A program made the translations under genes and the position numbers. A stretch of DNA of 64,000 bases. It comes from Cruorifilaria tuberocauda. Its lineage: Eukaryota; Nematoda; Chromadorea; Rhabditida; Onchocercidae. Positions 47,179-61,800 of the stretch are shown piece after piece. The stretch lies in the NCBI GenBank assembly GCA_013365365.1, contig JABVXU010000117.1:1-64000 (forward strand), given 5' to 3'. The notes under the pieces are model-generated. The model did no database searches. It was given only the letters and a program-made list of their open reading frames with translations, and had not been told where the DNA came from. Every line of letters starts with the position of its first letter. Position 1 is the first letter of the stretch.

Positions 47179-50100
47179 ATGGAAAGTTATATTCGAGAAG
47201 TCGGGGCATTTTTGGGTGCCGCCATCGCACGACATCCATTCCGTTTTGCCGTGCTTCCCGTTTGTTCCTTTTGCTTTTTCTTCATCCCTTTTCTTGACTC
47301 ATTTAGTCAACTTTTCCGGGAACCAAGCGCAATTGGTTCAAACAAACTCTTTATACCTCAAAACTCAGCAAGTGAACGCAATAAGCATAAGTATGTTTTT
47401 AAATTTTGAAATTTTTTGAAAACAAAAAGAATTTGAGACACAGAATTTGAGAAATTTGAGACACAAATTTCCGAAAATATAAGGAATTGATTTTGATTAT
47501 ATATTAATGAAATGGACTTGCCAGCGAAGTTTCCTGATATTTTAATTGATTGAAAAAACGAGGAAGTTTTTCAATTGAAAAATTTATTTCTCTTCAGGAT
47601 CGAGAAAATATTTCCGCATGGAGTATATTACTATGATCGTACATTTTTGTCGCCAAATTTACGTATCCTCAACTTTGAAGTATTGTCTGGTTCCATTTAT
47701 GAGCCGCAATTCATTGAATTTTATCGAAATCTTCGGAATAAACTGGAACTGTTAAGTGTGAGGAAATTTTTTTATTTGCAGCAAGAAATTTGTTAGCCAA
47801 GCCATAAATTATTTTTAATGGGAAAAGTTGAAGGTGACGCATAACGATGATATGATAAGTTATTTCAACCTTTGTTCAAAAGGATCAAAAGATGGCCAAC
47901 ATTGTTTTCCCGATTTATTCCTGTTATCCTACACTTATCTGACATTATCACAACCTGTTCAATATCCTATTTGGCATCTTTCTGTATACAAGTATGTTGT
48001 TATGCAAATAATACTTAAAAATTTTCCTGAACTAACAACTTTTAATATAAATCCGTTAATGTAAGGTAGCTTTGAATATTTATTAAAGTTATAAAAAGGC
48101 TTGTAAAAACGTATTTTTCCGTGAGATTCGGATGAATTTTCAGCACTTCTCAATCTATTTTTACGGGCGTCACATACGGAGGTGTACATACTGAGAAACA
48201 CTCGGATGCTATTATTTCGGCTCGATGTGTTCGTATGATTTTTGATTTTCCACCACCTTATCATATCACAAAATTTGATGATGTATGGGATAGTTACGTG
48301 GAGCATAACCTAAAGTATCCTTCAAATATTAAAATAACAAAATGGAGTCATAGCCAATATGAGCGCGATATGAAATTGATAGTGGAACGAACTCGAAGGT
48401 ATTTCAAATAAAATTTGCGCATTTTTGTCAAATTAATTATTTATTGATAATGAGTGATAAGCAGCTTTCAGATTGCTTCCGTTACTAGCATTCTGTTTGA
48501 TTTTTTTTTGCTGTTTGAGTTCATTCAAATATGGCTGTAACTTCCGTTTTATGCTTATTTCTTTTTATGGCGTCTTATCGGCTGGTCAGTTTTATATATT
48601 ATTTTAGTAAAATGGCCACTTCGGGTCATTGTCAGCAAATATATTTCCTTAGAATTTTTACAAATTCAAAGAAATGAATAAAATGCATGACGAATATTCC
48701 TACATATTAAGTATTCTCCCATAAGATTATATTTTAACTATTTTTATTAACTTTTGACGAATTTTGGTGAAACTCCATATATAATTCGTGTTTTTCAGCA
48801 AAAATCAACGTCATATTGAAATATTTTCTTTGAGTTAAATTTTTTGATATACATAAGAAAGTCTTAGCTTTGAGATCTTTTTCGAAAAGAATGAAATTAA
48901 TTTAACAGGAAACTGTTAAAAGGGCGAAGCACTTTTTTATAAACAGTGATTGACAACATATTTAAAAAATTTAGTTTTTTGTGGTATTTCTTGCAGTGTT
49001 TCGTATTTTGAAGAAATAAAATCAAATTTTAGCATGTGGATTGATAACAGCCTTTGGCTTTCTTCATATCATCGGTATACATTTGGTACAGGTTGCACTT
49101 GTCACGCCATTTCTTGTCCTTTGTAAGCATCTTTTTAATGCTGTTGTTTAAGTAATGTCCAACTGTTCTCAAATACATTCTTCCATAAATTCGGCAAGGT
49201 TAGTGAGAGATTTCAAAATTCTGAATCATTCATAAATTCATAGAAATTCCAAACAACATTTCAATTTCTGAACAATTCATTGCAGCAATTGGCATCGATG
49301 ACATGTTCATTATGCTTTCTATTTGGGAACAAGCAATTTCCACATCATCGACTGCTAATATTGATCGTTGCGATTTAATACAAATAACTTTCCGGTTATT
49401 TTATACCTGCCTTTCCGTTTTTTTTAAATTCAAGTTTGAAATAGATTAGCCTTGATTTAGGCATTTTCTCAACTTCATAAACGAAAAAATTCTGAAATAT
49501 TCAAATATATTTCAAATATTCTAATTATTCAACCAATATTTTAACTAGAACAGTTTTTTAAGACAATAAGGTTGAGAATTCTTATAATTTGTGCACAATA
49601 AATGAATTTATTCGTATTTAGAGGCATTTTTGAGTAGGTAAAATTAATTTGAGAAGTTTTTTCAGAGAAAGTATAGTATCAATAGTATTAACAACGATAG
49701 GCAATATATTTGTTTTTACCTTCGGTTCACTTTCATCTTTTCCAATCATTCGAATATTTTGTATATATAGCGCTGTTTCACTTCTCCTCGTTTTTCTATA
49801 TCAACTTACATTATTTGGCTTTCTGTTAGCTACAAAAGCTCCAAATTCTCTTGGCAGTAGTTTGATTGATTTTTCAATGCAACAAAGATATTTAGAATCG
49901 AATGGGAAAATTCGGTCATCCGGTATGTTCTGAATTTAAAAAATTTTCTGGATAGATTGGTAAGAAATTTTGAGAAAAATTTTTTTTCAGTTACTTTATT
50001 AAAATGAAAGTTATTCATAAACTATCTTGTGTTCTAGTACAATCGGAACGTCCTCAATCATCGTTGCCATTACTCTATGCAACAATTTTCAAAAATAAAT

Positions 50101-52281
50101 ATTTCCTTGCATTTGTCTGCCTAAGTTATGCCATCTATCTAATTGGTTCAAGCATTATACTGAACAATAAAATCCAAATCGGCTTGCAGCTGTCGTCACT
50201 TTTACCGGTTGATACAGGGTAGAGCTTTTTTATAGTAATTTTATACTGAGCTATTAATAATTACAGTAATGAAAGATGCGATACTTTTATCAGTGATGCC
50301 GGACAAAATGATAAATCAGAAATTTCAGCACTTACAAATATTTGAGAATGTATGAAGAGTATTTTACCGAATATAGCACACCGTTGGAAATAGTGTTGCC
50401 CGATGAACTGGATTATTTTGATAACCAATTGCAATCGCGTTTATTTCATGCTATTGCAATTCTCGAAGATACAAATCACACGATGAAAGCAATTTTTTGG
50501 CTTCCAGTATTTTTAGATTTTTTAAAGTAATTTTTGACTTCGTTATTCTACAGCATTTTCATCTTTTAGATGATACTATAAAAGACATCGATTATAAATA
50601 AATTATAACATAAGTCCCGAATTCTAGGAATAAAAATGCTGAACGATATGTTACCAATTCAACTTCGCTTCGTGAAAAAATGACGGATTTTCTGCAACAT
50701 CCGGCATACAGGTTTGTTTAAATGATATTAAGACCTTTTTGCGCATATCACTTACTGTTCTAGAACTAGTAGTTTTGCTAAAAGTTCATGTAATTAAATT
50801 GAAAATTGGAATTAATGGTATCGCATATAGTGATTACCCAATGCGAAAAATTCATTGCATTACTGTTGTATAAAATATGTATAAAATTCATATGGACATC
50901 AATTTTTCAGACATTTTGCTCAGGATATAATTTTTGAAGAGAGAAGCGGTAGCCGTTTATTTATCAGATATAGCAGACTTCACATGCCACTCTTTAATAT
51001 CACTCGTTTGAGCAGGTAGCTAATCGCTCATCCTACAAAATCTGATTGATACTTAAATGGAGTAAGAAATGAAGTGTTTCAGGAGAAACGCAATCCGTAT
51101 GATAAGAAAAAAAGTGAAAATGGCAGAGAAGCGCTATTCAATACAACTTCTTACTTATCACGTGATATATGATTTGGTTGAACAGGATGATCTAACACCA
51201 CATTTAGTCTTCAACAATGCTCTTTCAGCAGGTTCTATGTTTAGCTTATTATTTTTAGATTTTAAATATTTTTTATAACTTGTTATTTGTTCTCATTTGT
51301 CACATCGTGCCTGCATGATTGACATCAGCTGAAGAAGTGCTTAGACTTGAAGTATTGAATAATAATAGTAGTTGATAAGGGAAAAAAGTCTTCAGAATAA
51401 TCTTGAACTACCACTTCATCCCACTAGCCATCTCAAATTACATCAAGCCTATATTGAATGATACTTGCAGGGATGGCTTCAACAAGCGCAATATTACTGC
51501 TAACTCCATCGATGGTTAATTGTGTCCTCATAATCTGGGCTACATTTAGCATCAATTTTGGCGTATTTGCATTGCTAATTATTTGTGGAACTCATTTGGA
51601 CATCATATCAACCATTGTTATACTTTTAAGTACCGGTTATTCGGTTGATTATTCCTCCCATATACTGGCACATTTCTATCATTTCAAACGTTATTCAAAA
51701 GATCCTATTGGTGATTAATTTCTTAAGCTTTAGAAATTCTTTAAATTCCAATTCTATAAGCTTGCCATCTTTAATTATAATATTAACAAATCAATTACAC
51801 AGCTTTTTTTGTTGAAATTTCAGAAGATACATTAAGGGTCGTTTGTTGGCCAGTTGTTCAAGCATCACTTTCCACGATAATTGGCGTAATATGCATATCG
51901 CCTGTTAAAGTTAGTTCATTTCTGTATTTTTCGGATAGCATAAACTAAATTTTCCTTCTCTCATTAAATAATTTTACATTATATGTTAAAATTAAGAGAA
52001 AATAAGTTATTTCAGGGATATATCGTCAGAACGTTCACTCATGGTGTATTGTTTGTTTGCTGCATAGGCCTATATCACAGTATTGTAGTGCTGCCTACTT
52101 TTCTTTCCATTTGTACTACTTACAGGTACTGAATTTCATTTCAATTAAGTGAAAATTTACTTTCATGTCTCTTTTACTCATATTTTATTAAATGAGTTAT
52201 CAATATTTAAAGGTTTCTATTTTCAGGCCTAAATTATCTGTTTTCCAGCAACGTCAATACGTTATTGAAAATAAATGTTGA
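47179..52281 (+). CDS. Patched-related sterol-sensing-domain membrane protein (PTR family)
   Basis: PTR proteins are multi-pass, RND-like relatives of Patched that are strongly expanded in nematodes and act in cuticle and moulting. ATG 47179 follows a possible trans-splice acceptor (GGTTAG, 47164); the first exon encodes MESYIREVGAFLGAAIARHP and a membrane helix. The first ectodomain spans 47598-48402 (TGVTYGGVHTEKHSDAIIS; DVWDSYVEHNLK). The sterol-sensing domain follows (LLPLLAFCLIFFCCLS; ACGLITAFGFLHIIGIHL; IGIDDMFIMLSIWEQA). The second half has ectodomain 50200-51210 (MYEEYFTEYSTPLEIVL; FAQDIIFEERSGS) and the last helices with STGYSVDYSSHILAHF and VVCWPVVQASLSTIIGV, ending TGA 52279-52281. 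Around 16 exons, mostly phase-consistent; those near 47800-48060 are less certain. It converges on the teneurin gene, 564 nt between stops. Confidence 0.88.
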
Positions 52282-52845
52282 TTCTCATAATAAATAATAA
52301 ACAATGAACAGTGAAAAAAGCAAAACATAGATAAATTTTGAAAACTTTCAACGAAACATGAATCATGGATGAAAGAGAGGAAGAGAGAAAGAGAAAAGGA
52401 GAGACAATTCTTTTAATAGTCTAATTGCAAATAGTTTAAAAAAAATTAAAGCCAAAGCTAGTATATAGTATGCAATGGTCACAAACATAAACGATGAGCA
52501 TACAAAGAAAATCATGAGAACAAACAAGCAAAAACTTGAAACTAAATATCCCTAGAAAAGTTGGAAAGAAAAATTGCAATCCTAAAGGTTTAAGTACTAT
52601 GATCATTTGTGAGACATCGTGCAAAAACTATTTCATTATTTCAGAGAATTACGTCGAAATGACTTCAAAAAATACTATCAAATTTTTTAGATAAGAAATT
52701 TTCTTCAAACAATGAAGTAACGAATGACAAAAAAATTCGTTTTCTTTTAATTTCGCGCATTCAAAACTCACTAATTCCTCAGAAAAACATTAATGCATGA
52801 AAAATGAGGGAAATGTAAAAAAACCGGTAAAGAAATAGACCAAAT
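52282..52845. other. Convergent intergenic spacer
   Basis: This spacer separates the 3' ends of the PTR gene (+) and the teneurin gene (-). It is A-rich, includes GAGA-like purine runs near 52370-52405, and shows no exon. Confidence 0.5.
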
Positions 52846-55800
52846 TTATGCAGTTATCCTTTGAAATGTCCACAAATAAGTGTTCGTAAGAATAGGCACT
52901 GCTTTACCTGGGCGAAACTTAAGCTCATAACCATTTACAATACCTTCTGAACTTAACTGCAATAATTCCGATTCGGTCCATGAATGTCGAGTGATTTCAC
53001 CATAACGTGCACGTTCAACTTCATCTTCCCAAATTATTTTGCTGATTGCGGTTCTTTGTTGACGAATTAATTCAGATTTGATAGTTTCCTAAATTGATGG
53101 AAAGTTATCGAAATTTCGTTCAACTTTATTGGTATTTCAAAGGTATATGTAAAATTCGTTCTTTTCGGAAAATTCAAGCAGATTTGAAAAGATTGAGTCG
53201 AGGATTTGTAATTTTCCAAATTTATTCTCAAAATCTTTAGAAAAAAGTTTAAATCTGAAATTTTTTTATCATATAATGTGGAAATTTTCAAACCATATTA
53301 TTGCCATAATAGAATATAAGTTGAGTATTTCCAGCTTGGAGTATTAACTGCTGGTCGAAACTTGAAATATTGAATAGCTCTGACAGTTCCTCCATTGTGA
53401 TTGTTTTGGAAGTAATATTTGCAGCAAAATATATCTAAAGTTAATAGGATTTTAATGAATGAAAATTATGAACTGTTAAACTGGTTTGTTTTTGAAATTG
53501 AGATAATGAATAAAAATAACGTTATTAAACATCACTTTCACAAGCTCTCGCGATAAATGCATATTCGAAATATTTAGGAAACGACTGTCATTTAGCAATG
53601 CCCTCAGGGTAGTCAATTTTGCGTCATCCTCCGACGAATGTCCAATCACTTCAAACTGAAATTTAAATTTCATATTAAATATTACATGAAGTCATAGGAA
53701 AAAAGTAAGAAAAATTTCTAGTACACTGCAGCATAAACTTCGGTGTATAGAGCCTGAAATTAGGCGGGTAGTTTCAAGTATCAGTAGTATGTAATGCTAA
53801 TAGATTTAGTGAGGAATAAATTTATGAAAGATTTCCAAAAATCTTTAAATGACAACAACAACAGCTTCTCTCCACTTTTTTGGGAATCTGTTCAAGAAAA
53901 GTTTTAAGAAAAATTAGAATAAAATGAGTATGCGCAATAAATTATTGCAGAAATGTTCAAAAAGCTCAAAATATGAGTTAAATACAAGTCACAAATTCCT
54001 TCATAACAGCAAAAGCCATTTTAAGACTTATCATGACATAAGCATGCTTTATCATAATATAAATATGCCTTATCATGATGTAAGTATGCCTTAGCTAATC
54101 ATAATGTAAACATGTTGTGATATAAATATGCCTTATCGTGGTGTAAATATCCTTCTATGATTCGATGACAATGAAGCAACGTTGTGGTTTTGAAGGTTCA
54201 CATTAGAAACACTCAAACACGACAAATTTTTTGGAGATTCCAGAAAGACTATACATCAATACTAAATGGTCGGCGTGAGCTAAGCACTTAAACCACAGAC
54301 AGGTGCACTAAATGACATTATCAACCAGTGTATACTACAACTTGCACTTGAATGCTTTAGCAATAATTTAGCCAATATTCACAACAAACAAGATACAGGT
54401 AGATACCTTATCTGATGGCCGGTTTACAAAAATCATTCCGCGAAAACCAATTGAATCACTTGCACTATATGGCAGCTTATCGAAGAGAACGAAAAACGGT
54501 AGATGAGAAAGTGGCAGAAGCATAGGTGGTGCGACGGTAAGAAATTGCTTGAAATGCTTCACCTTATAAACCAATGAGCAAAATGATGAAGAGAGGACAT
54601 GAGTGGGGAGAATTGTACAAAGGCTATCAGGTAGCTGCAGCAGCTTCTGAAGGCCGTTATTTTGGGTGGGATTGTGAACAGAAGGAAATGCTTGTGAAAG
54701 TGAGAATCCACTCATTTCCATCCATCTTTCGAGACCTGGAAATTTTCAATTAATCAAAAACGGTTTGTTCAAAAATCCTACTAATTAAAAGGTTTCCCAA
54801 CTATCATCATCTCGTATGAGCAAACAGTGAGTTTAGAACGACTAAATGAGAAGTATGATCCGGAATTTCGGATGACTTGAACTTTAAAATAGAAATCTTC
54901 TTAAAATACTTTTTGCAACCTAATCAGACCATTTTGAGGGAAACATGACGAAGTTCTGATGATTAAGAGGGAGTAGAATTGTTCTTAATTATTACCAAGT
55001 GGAAAACGTCGTAATAAATTCGATTCGGTGGGTATTGCACGAAATGGATCACTTTCATATTCCGGTGCAAAAATATTCACTTGTGAAGTGACGTAGGGAA
55101 TTGAAATGGACATGAAACGTCCTACAAACGTATCGTACGGCCGTGCTTCCGGCCCCATAATTACAATTCCACTGAGCGAATCATCGAACTGATGACGATA
55201 GCCAAGTGGAAAATAGAAACGGTCATTAGTGTCCACGATGGTCGCACCAAATGGATTACGAACCATTTCTTTCACCACTGTACCATCGGAAGCAAATATA
55301 AAACGAATAGAACCATCAATATCCACAAATAAAACGTAATATTTATCGCCATTGTACAATGCAAATGGAATATCTCGGTCGTCGTATAAAATAACTGATG
55401 GTGTTTCGTTTGTGCTGTAAATTAATGGCCGGTTTTGTCTTAATTTTGAAATGAAATAATTAAATAATTCATAACAGTTAAAACCGTTCCTGGATTACGA
55501 ACCATTATATACAGATCAAACTTGCGTTATATACAGATCGAACGATTAGAAACTAAAGAGTTTTTGCATAAATAAATCTCCGAAATATAACTGATCTAAA
55601 AAAACATTAGAACTTACGAAGCAAAATGTGTTAAAAGATATGGTCGATCAGGCATTGCATAAAAGAAACGGTGGAATTGCTTGTCACCCATTCTTCGCCA
55701 AATTATGCGTGATCGATCATCATAACCGTATTCAATATCCATCAAATCCGGTTGATGGATACGTTGTACCCGACCATAGACATCGTATTCGAAATACATA

Positions 55801-58800
55801 TTACCTCGACTTCTCGTCCAACCATTCGCATTCACTGTATAGTCCACCTTTAATGATTATTTAAATTTTTTAAGTCTGGTTCTAACGACTGTGAAAAAGT
55901 TTAACTTCAATTAATTCCATCTAATATTTTCACAAGTTTGACAAACCTGATCTACATTTTTCAATTTTTCATTGGAAAATAATATTTTTGCATCATTAAT
56001 AGCCTTCAATCGTCCATCTAAATCATAATGAAATGTCCATCGACGGTCATCCGCCTCACCAATTGTATATTGCACCAACTGAAGCAAAGTTAGAATGAAA
56101 TTCTGGTTGCAGTGATATTCGAAGGAAAGAATAAAGGCTGCAAAAACAAAATTTTTGAAATTTTCGAAAAGAAGTGAAAATGCAGTATAAAACCACGCAA
56201 ATAGTAAAATTAAATAGCATACCTGTCCATCCATGTTAAATGTCCGTCTTTCGGTTGGTCGCTTCTGTCCCATAACAATCCAATCGACAGTTTCAACCCA
56301 ACCGAGCGAATGACGTTTTACACTCATCTCCACAACTTTCAATTCATTTATCATTACTTTCCGCATTATTTCCTCATCCATACTGTTATAGAATATCTCC
56401 ATCACCAGCTGGAACCACTCATCTGATCAATCCCTTTTGCACAAGTATAGATTAGCAATTCCTTATTCGGAGAATATATATATATATTGATCTCGAAATA
56501 AAAATCACCGTTTCACCCACTATTCGGCGTGTGTAGAAATCATACAAGAAAACGAAATTATTCAATTTTGTCAAGCGCCCTTGTCGAGAGTCAAATTGAT
56601 ATTTTTGTGGTTGTAAACGTACACCATTGTAAATAACTGTCATTGCAATTAAACGAAAAAAATCATCATATTCGTATACGAATTCCACCAAACTTTCAGC
56701 AAAACGACTGCAAAAAAATTATCGAAAAATATGTAAATTAAATTATAAAAAGAAATCTCATATCAAAAATACTGCTACAGACCATACAGATCAATAATAG
56801 GATTTGTATATCATTTCAATTTAAATAATATCCTAGTCGAGAAGTATTTGTTTTATTAAAAATTAACGTTTATACAATAATGAGAAAATGATCAATAATT
56901 ACCGATTCGAATGGATTACAGCTATATGTGCTTCACGAACAACACAGTGTATCACACCTTGCCACTGATATGTCCTCTTCAGGAAACTGTTGCTAACTTC
57001 CCGCACCTAAAATAATTCATAAAGAAACTTACAGCAATGTTTTGTTTGAATTGAAAATTTAATAAAGTAAATTATACGGCATTAATAACTAAATATCAAG
57101 CGATAAATCATTTCTACTGATACTAAACATATCAAATAATACTATCATTTTACCCTTTTTAACGTATTATCAGTTTCTTACAAAACAAATATCTAATAGG
57201 AAAAATTCTTGAGAATAGAATTATATCTGGTATTTTCTTAATATTCCCAATGGTCACACTGTATAACAGTCAAATTTTCACTCTCAAAACTTGAAAAAGC
57301 ATCATTGCCTATTTGTGCATTTTTTTTTCTTTGCAAAAAAGTGATAAATCATTTCTATTAATATTAAACATATCAAATAATATTGAAAATTATATTTATT
57401 TCGCAAATATGACGCTTAAAATGAACCTGCAAGTTTCCATTTCGTTCTTCATATTTGAAAAAGATATTTTCGGCATCCGATGTTATCTGCACCACTCTTC
57501 CATAGGTGTCACGTTTTACAGTTAATGAATGTAATCTGTCTGGTGTTTGATAATCTAACAATTGTCCGTGATCGTCTACGCATACCACGTAAGATGCATT
57601 GCAAAACGAAGCAGTACGGTGTCGACAAATTCGATCAAATATTGCGTATTGCATGAAGTGATGAACAACACCAGTTGGAGTTTTCAGAAAAGTAATACCG
57701 CCAAAACGATCCGTACGCCAACGATATTTCTCGCCTGAGGGCATTTGTACAATTGAAGGAATTAATTGATTTTCCTTCTGATAAAAGAATTTCCTGAAAA
57801 TCATAATTAATCAAGCAATTTTTTCAAAATCCAAATGTTAATTTAAAGATCTGCTAATTAATTCTGTGATACATAGGGTTAATTGAAAAATTTACCGTTC
57901 AAGATAATTTGCACCTTCCGCTACTGCCGAGATTGAGGTAATTCGACTTAATCGATCATATACAAAAACAATAGCTGAAGTTCCCCAAACTATTTGACTT
58001 GGCCTACCCAGTGAATCATGCATAATTTTCATAGCATCAATGTGAGGTCGCCCAGATGGAATAAGTGGATTAAATGCAGTAATTTGACCAGCATCGTTAA
58101 ACTGGACAGTAAGCACTTCCTCATCAAGACTGTTCCGTATAGTATCTTGCTTGCTAACATAATCGTATTCGATTGTGAATACATTTCGTCCATTGATCTG
58201 AAAATATTAAGGAAAAAATGCAGAATTTGAAATTGAATATATTTAAAATTCCACATGCATCAGCAGAAAATCCGAATGAATAAAAGCGCATCTCAAAATA
58301 ACCTCGAATTTATAAATTAAACTTGAACTGTTCCATGATTTTTCTTTGTTTCTGTGTTTATTGAAACAATCAGAAGTGGTAAATTTATTAAAATTTTACG
58401 GAAATCACTGGAATAAAAGTTATAAAAATACTTGTTCTAACGATAAGGAACAGCATGGGAAACTTTGCAGTAAAGTTGCAAAAATAAAATACCAGAAATC
58501 AAACAAGTAAACTATCCTGTTCAATTAATTTATGATCAAAGTTCTTTTTAAGCATGCAATAAAGCACCAATTCTATTTAAAGTAAGCATTATGATCGCAT
58601 CAATACCAATTGCTAGCTAATCTATTCAAATTAAATCAATATTTTCAAGTTAAATAAAGAAGGTTAATAAAATGAAGACACTCGATGTATGAGTAGAGCA
58701 TGAAGCTGCCACTGCACACCCTAACTCATACCCTCGGTCTCCTTCCGACCTGCTGAATACGATGCCATTTCTCCGGATCGCGTCGACCGGATTCCTTGCG

Positions 58801-61800
58801 ACGTATATAATCACGCCACTCGAAACGCAAATTTAGCTCACGTCTTGGAGGATTTATTGCTTCCGGAAGAGTTATTTTTCGTTTCAAAATTGCCGTCTCA
58901 TGTGGTTCTAAGAGAGGATGCGTTACACCATCAAAATGACTTCGTGCGCCAAAAGCGACAATCAACAAACCTTCATCAAGCATTGTTACCTGCCGATCCT
59001 GTGCACCTTAATGATTTTTTCGCTAGCACTGAATATTGAAAATTCTGATAATGTTCAAATTAAAGAACTTTTGAACTTCCATTTCATCTTGTTAAAAAAA
59101 ACCAATTTCCCTATGCAAATTTTACAAAAGCCTTTCCCAACTTCCATCATTTCCTCGTGATAGCATCAAATTCCTTCTCAAAATTCAATATCAGAACATT
59201 ATTTTTCACACTTATCAATAATCATCCATTCGTTTTGAAATATTTCCAAAATTTTTATCTCAATACTAAATTGCAAAAACTTTCAAACTCACCTTCCTCC
59301 GTAAATTTCTTATCGGAAAATTTGTAAATGGTATATCGGTCATTATTCTTTGTTACTTCTGTTACCAAATTGTTCTGTATGAGAGCATGTTTTGTTATTG
59401 AATAATAAATTCCTGCTGGATTTATCAATCCCTTTGCATGACCAAATTCATCATATTCAAAGCACCAATTTCGATGAAGTATTTCACGACACCGTAAGAG
59501 ATGTCCAGGAAAGTACGAAAATTTGGTACTTTCTGAAAGAGAACAACCGATTAGTTTAGCTGATACTAAGTAAGTAAGCTTTATAAATAAGTAATACAAA
59601 ATTCGAAAAATTTTAGTTTTTCATTATACAAATGAAGGACTGACCACCACTGGGAAAAGTAATCTTCGATAATGTCCCATCAAACTGATTGAAATTTAAT
59701 ACTACTTGAAGGCCTACTGCGGTCTCTAATATGGTTTTCTCGTCATCTGTTCGATGAAGTCTCAAAATATGTCCACCAGTGCCAGTTATTTGTGTCAAAC
59801 GACCAAGACTGTAAAAATTATTAGATAAACCGTTTAAAGAATATAAAATATTTTTGAACAAAAGAAAAGCATTTTTACAAAGTTTCTAGAAAAAGAATTA
59901 AAAATATAAAAACGAGAAAAAGACGCATACTATGTGTCAACGTCGTACGTAAACGTGAATACAGTATCGCCAGTAAGGAGATTAGTAGTGGTTACGTGAA
60001 GACCGACTTTATTAAACATGTAAATTTCTTTCGTATGAGGGCTATGGATACGATAATGCCGAGTTGTTTCATCATACACTGCTCTTGGTTTTTCAAGTTT
60101 TTTAATTTTGAAATTACCCTATAAATTATTTTAGATTCAAATATTGATTGAAGCATATTCAAAATATTGAATTAACAAAGAAATGTCCAAATGATTTAAC
60201 TATTTAAAAATTTTAATTATTGCTTACCATAGAACTGATGTGCGACAATAAAAATATTCCGTAATTTTGCAGCATAAAACATTTACAATTATAAAAGCTC
60301 CAAGATCTTCACCTTATCAGCTATATAGATCACTCCTTTTGAATCAACCGTGACAGCCGAAGGAGAATGAAGAAAAGCGGAAGTGGCAACAGTTGGATGA
60401 AGATCTTCACACGGACAATTTGTCCGATCGCAATCACATTTGCTCAATCTTCCAGCTATCACTTTTGAGCGATTATCTGGATAAATTGCTCGAATCTGAA
60501 TTAAAAAGTAGAAAACGATATCTATAATATCTATAATATTATATAATAATAATTAAGATATCTATAATATATATAAATATCTATAATCTATAATCCTTAG
60601 ATTATTATTACAATATCAATCATCTTATTAAGAAGCTTTCAATTATCATTTCATTTCTTCTCTATTTATCACTATCATCGGTCGTTTAGAATAATATAAT
60701 AAAATACCAACATGAATTTATATGTTAATAATTTCTTAATTAAGATCGTTAAACAATACGCAACTAAATAGAAAACTTTAAATGACTAAAATTAAAGAGC
60801 AAACCTGATTCACTTTTTTGTTGTTTGTTTCAACAATATATATCGTAGAATCTGATGCTACAGTAATAGATCGTGCATCTGTTAATGGTCGTTGTAATAG
60901 CAAACCACCTGTTAGTGTTTTCATCTGCTCACACTCCGTAATTGTTCCAGCTATAATTGCGCCCATACGAGTATCCAGTGATATACGATATACTACATTT
61001 GTGTCGAGTATATACAATTTATTGTTTAGCATATCCACAGCAAGTGATGTCGGCCAGATCTTAAAATTCATCCATGTTTATATTTCAAAAATCAGAACAA
61101 ATTAAAGTTATTTAATTCTGAATTCTAAAGAAGAATTCTCCCAGTCAGAAAAGATGATACGAAAGTTAAAATAAGAAAAAAACATATCGTAACATCAAAG
61201 ATTATCATTTAGATTTGCTAGAATCGGTTAAAGCTATAAATTACAATAGTAATATCTGTCAGATTGGTATAATCAACTGTACACGAACGTGGTCCATTTC
61301 CACCTGCTTCAATTAATGTGTTGATATGTTTCTCACGATTTACAATCCTGCAAATCACAAATAATCTTTTCAGTAATTTAGATTTTTGAGTTTGATCATA
61401 AATTCCATTATAGCGATTCAATGTTTTGGAGGAATATTGTAGAAGCACATGGAATATTGTCATCGAGAGGAAACTAATAAAAGCATATAATTCACATCTT
61501 ACCTGATACGTCTGCTATCGGCAATGTATAAATTTCCATATTCATCAAAAGTAATGCCTTTCGGAAAAGTAAGTTGAGACATATCAGCGGCTGCACCATC
61601 ACCACAACGTGTATTCGAATTCGGACACACATTTCCATCACCAACCACTACGTTATAATTTGTTGTTAGATCTGTTGTGCCATCAATATCCTTATTTATT
61701 TCCCATATTTGAGCACGTACCGGTAATGAAATGAAAAGTGAGTCAGTTAATGGATCGATTGCCAAGTAATATGGATGAGCTGTGTCCGATATGCTGTAAT

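Noticed and set aside
50327..50341. A fourth GAG acceptor in the PTR gene
   Set aside because: The CAG acceptor just upstream is also in phase and yields YKYLRMYEEYF, a better match to PTR proteins.
54368..54721. Apparent separate 117-residue minus-strand ORF
   Set aside because: It aligns in order with the post-Rhs region of teneurins (RGMIFVNRPSDKV) and is a ten-1 exon, not its own gene.
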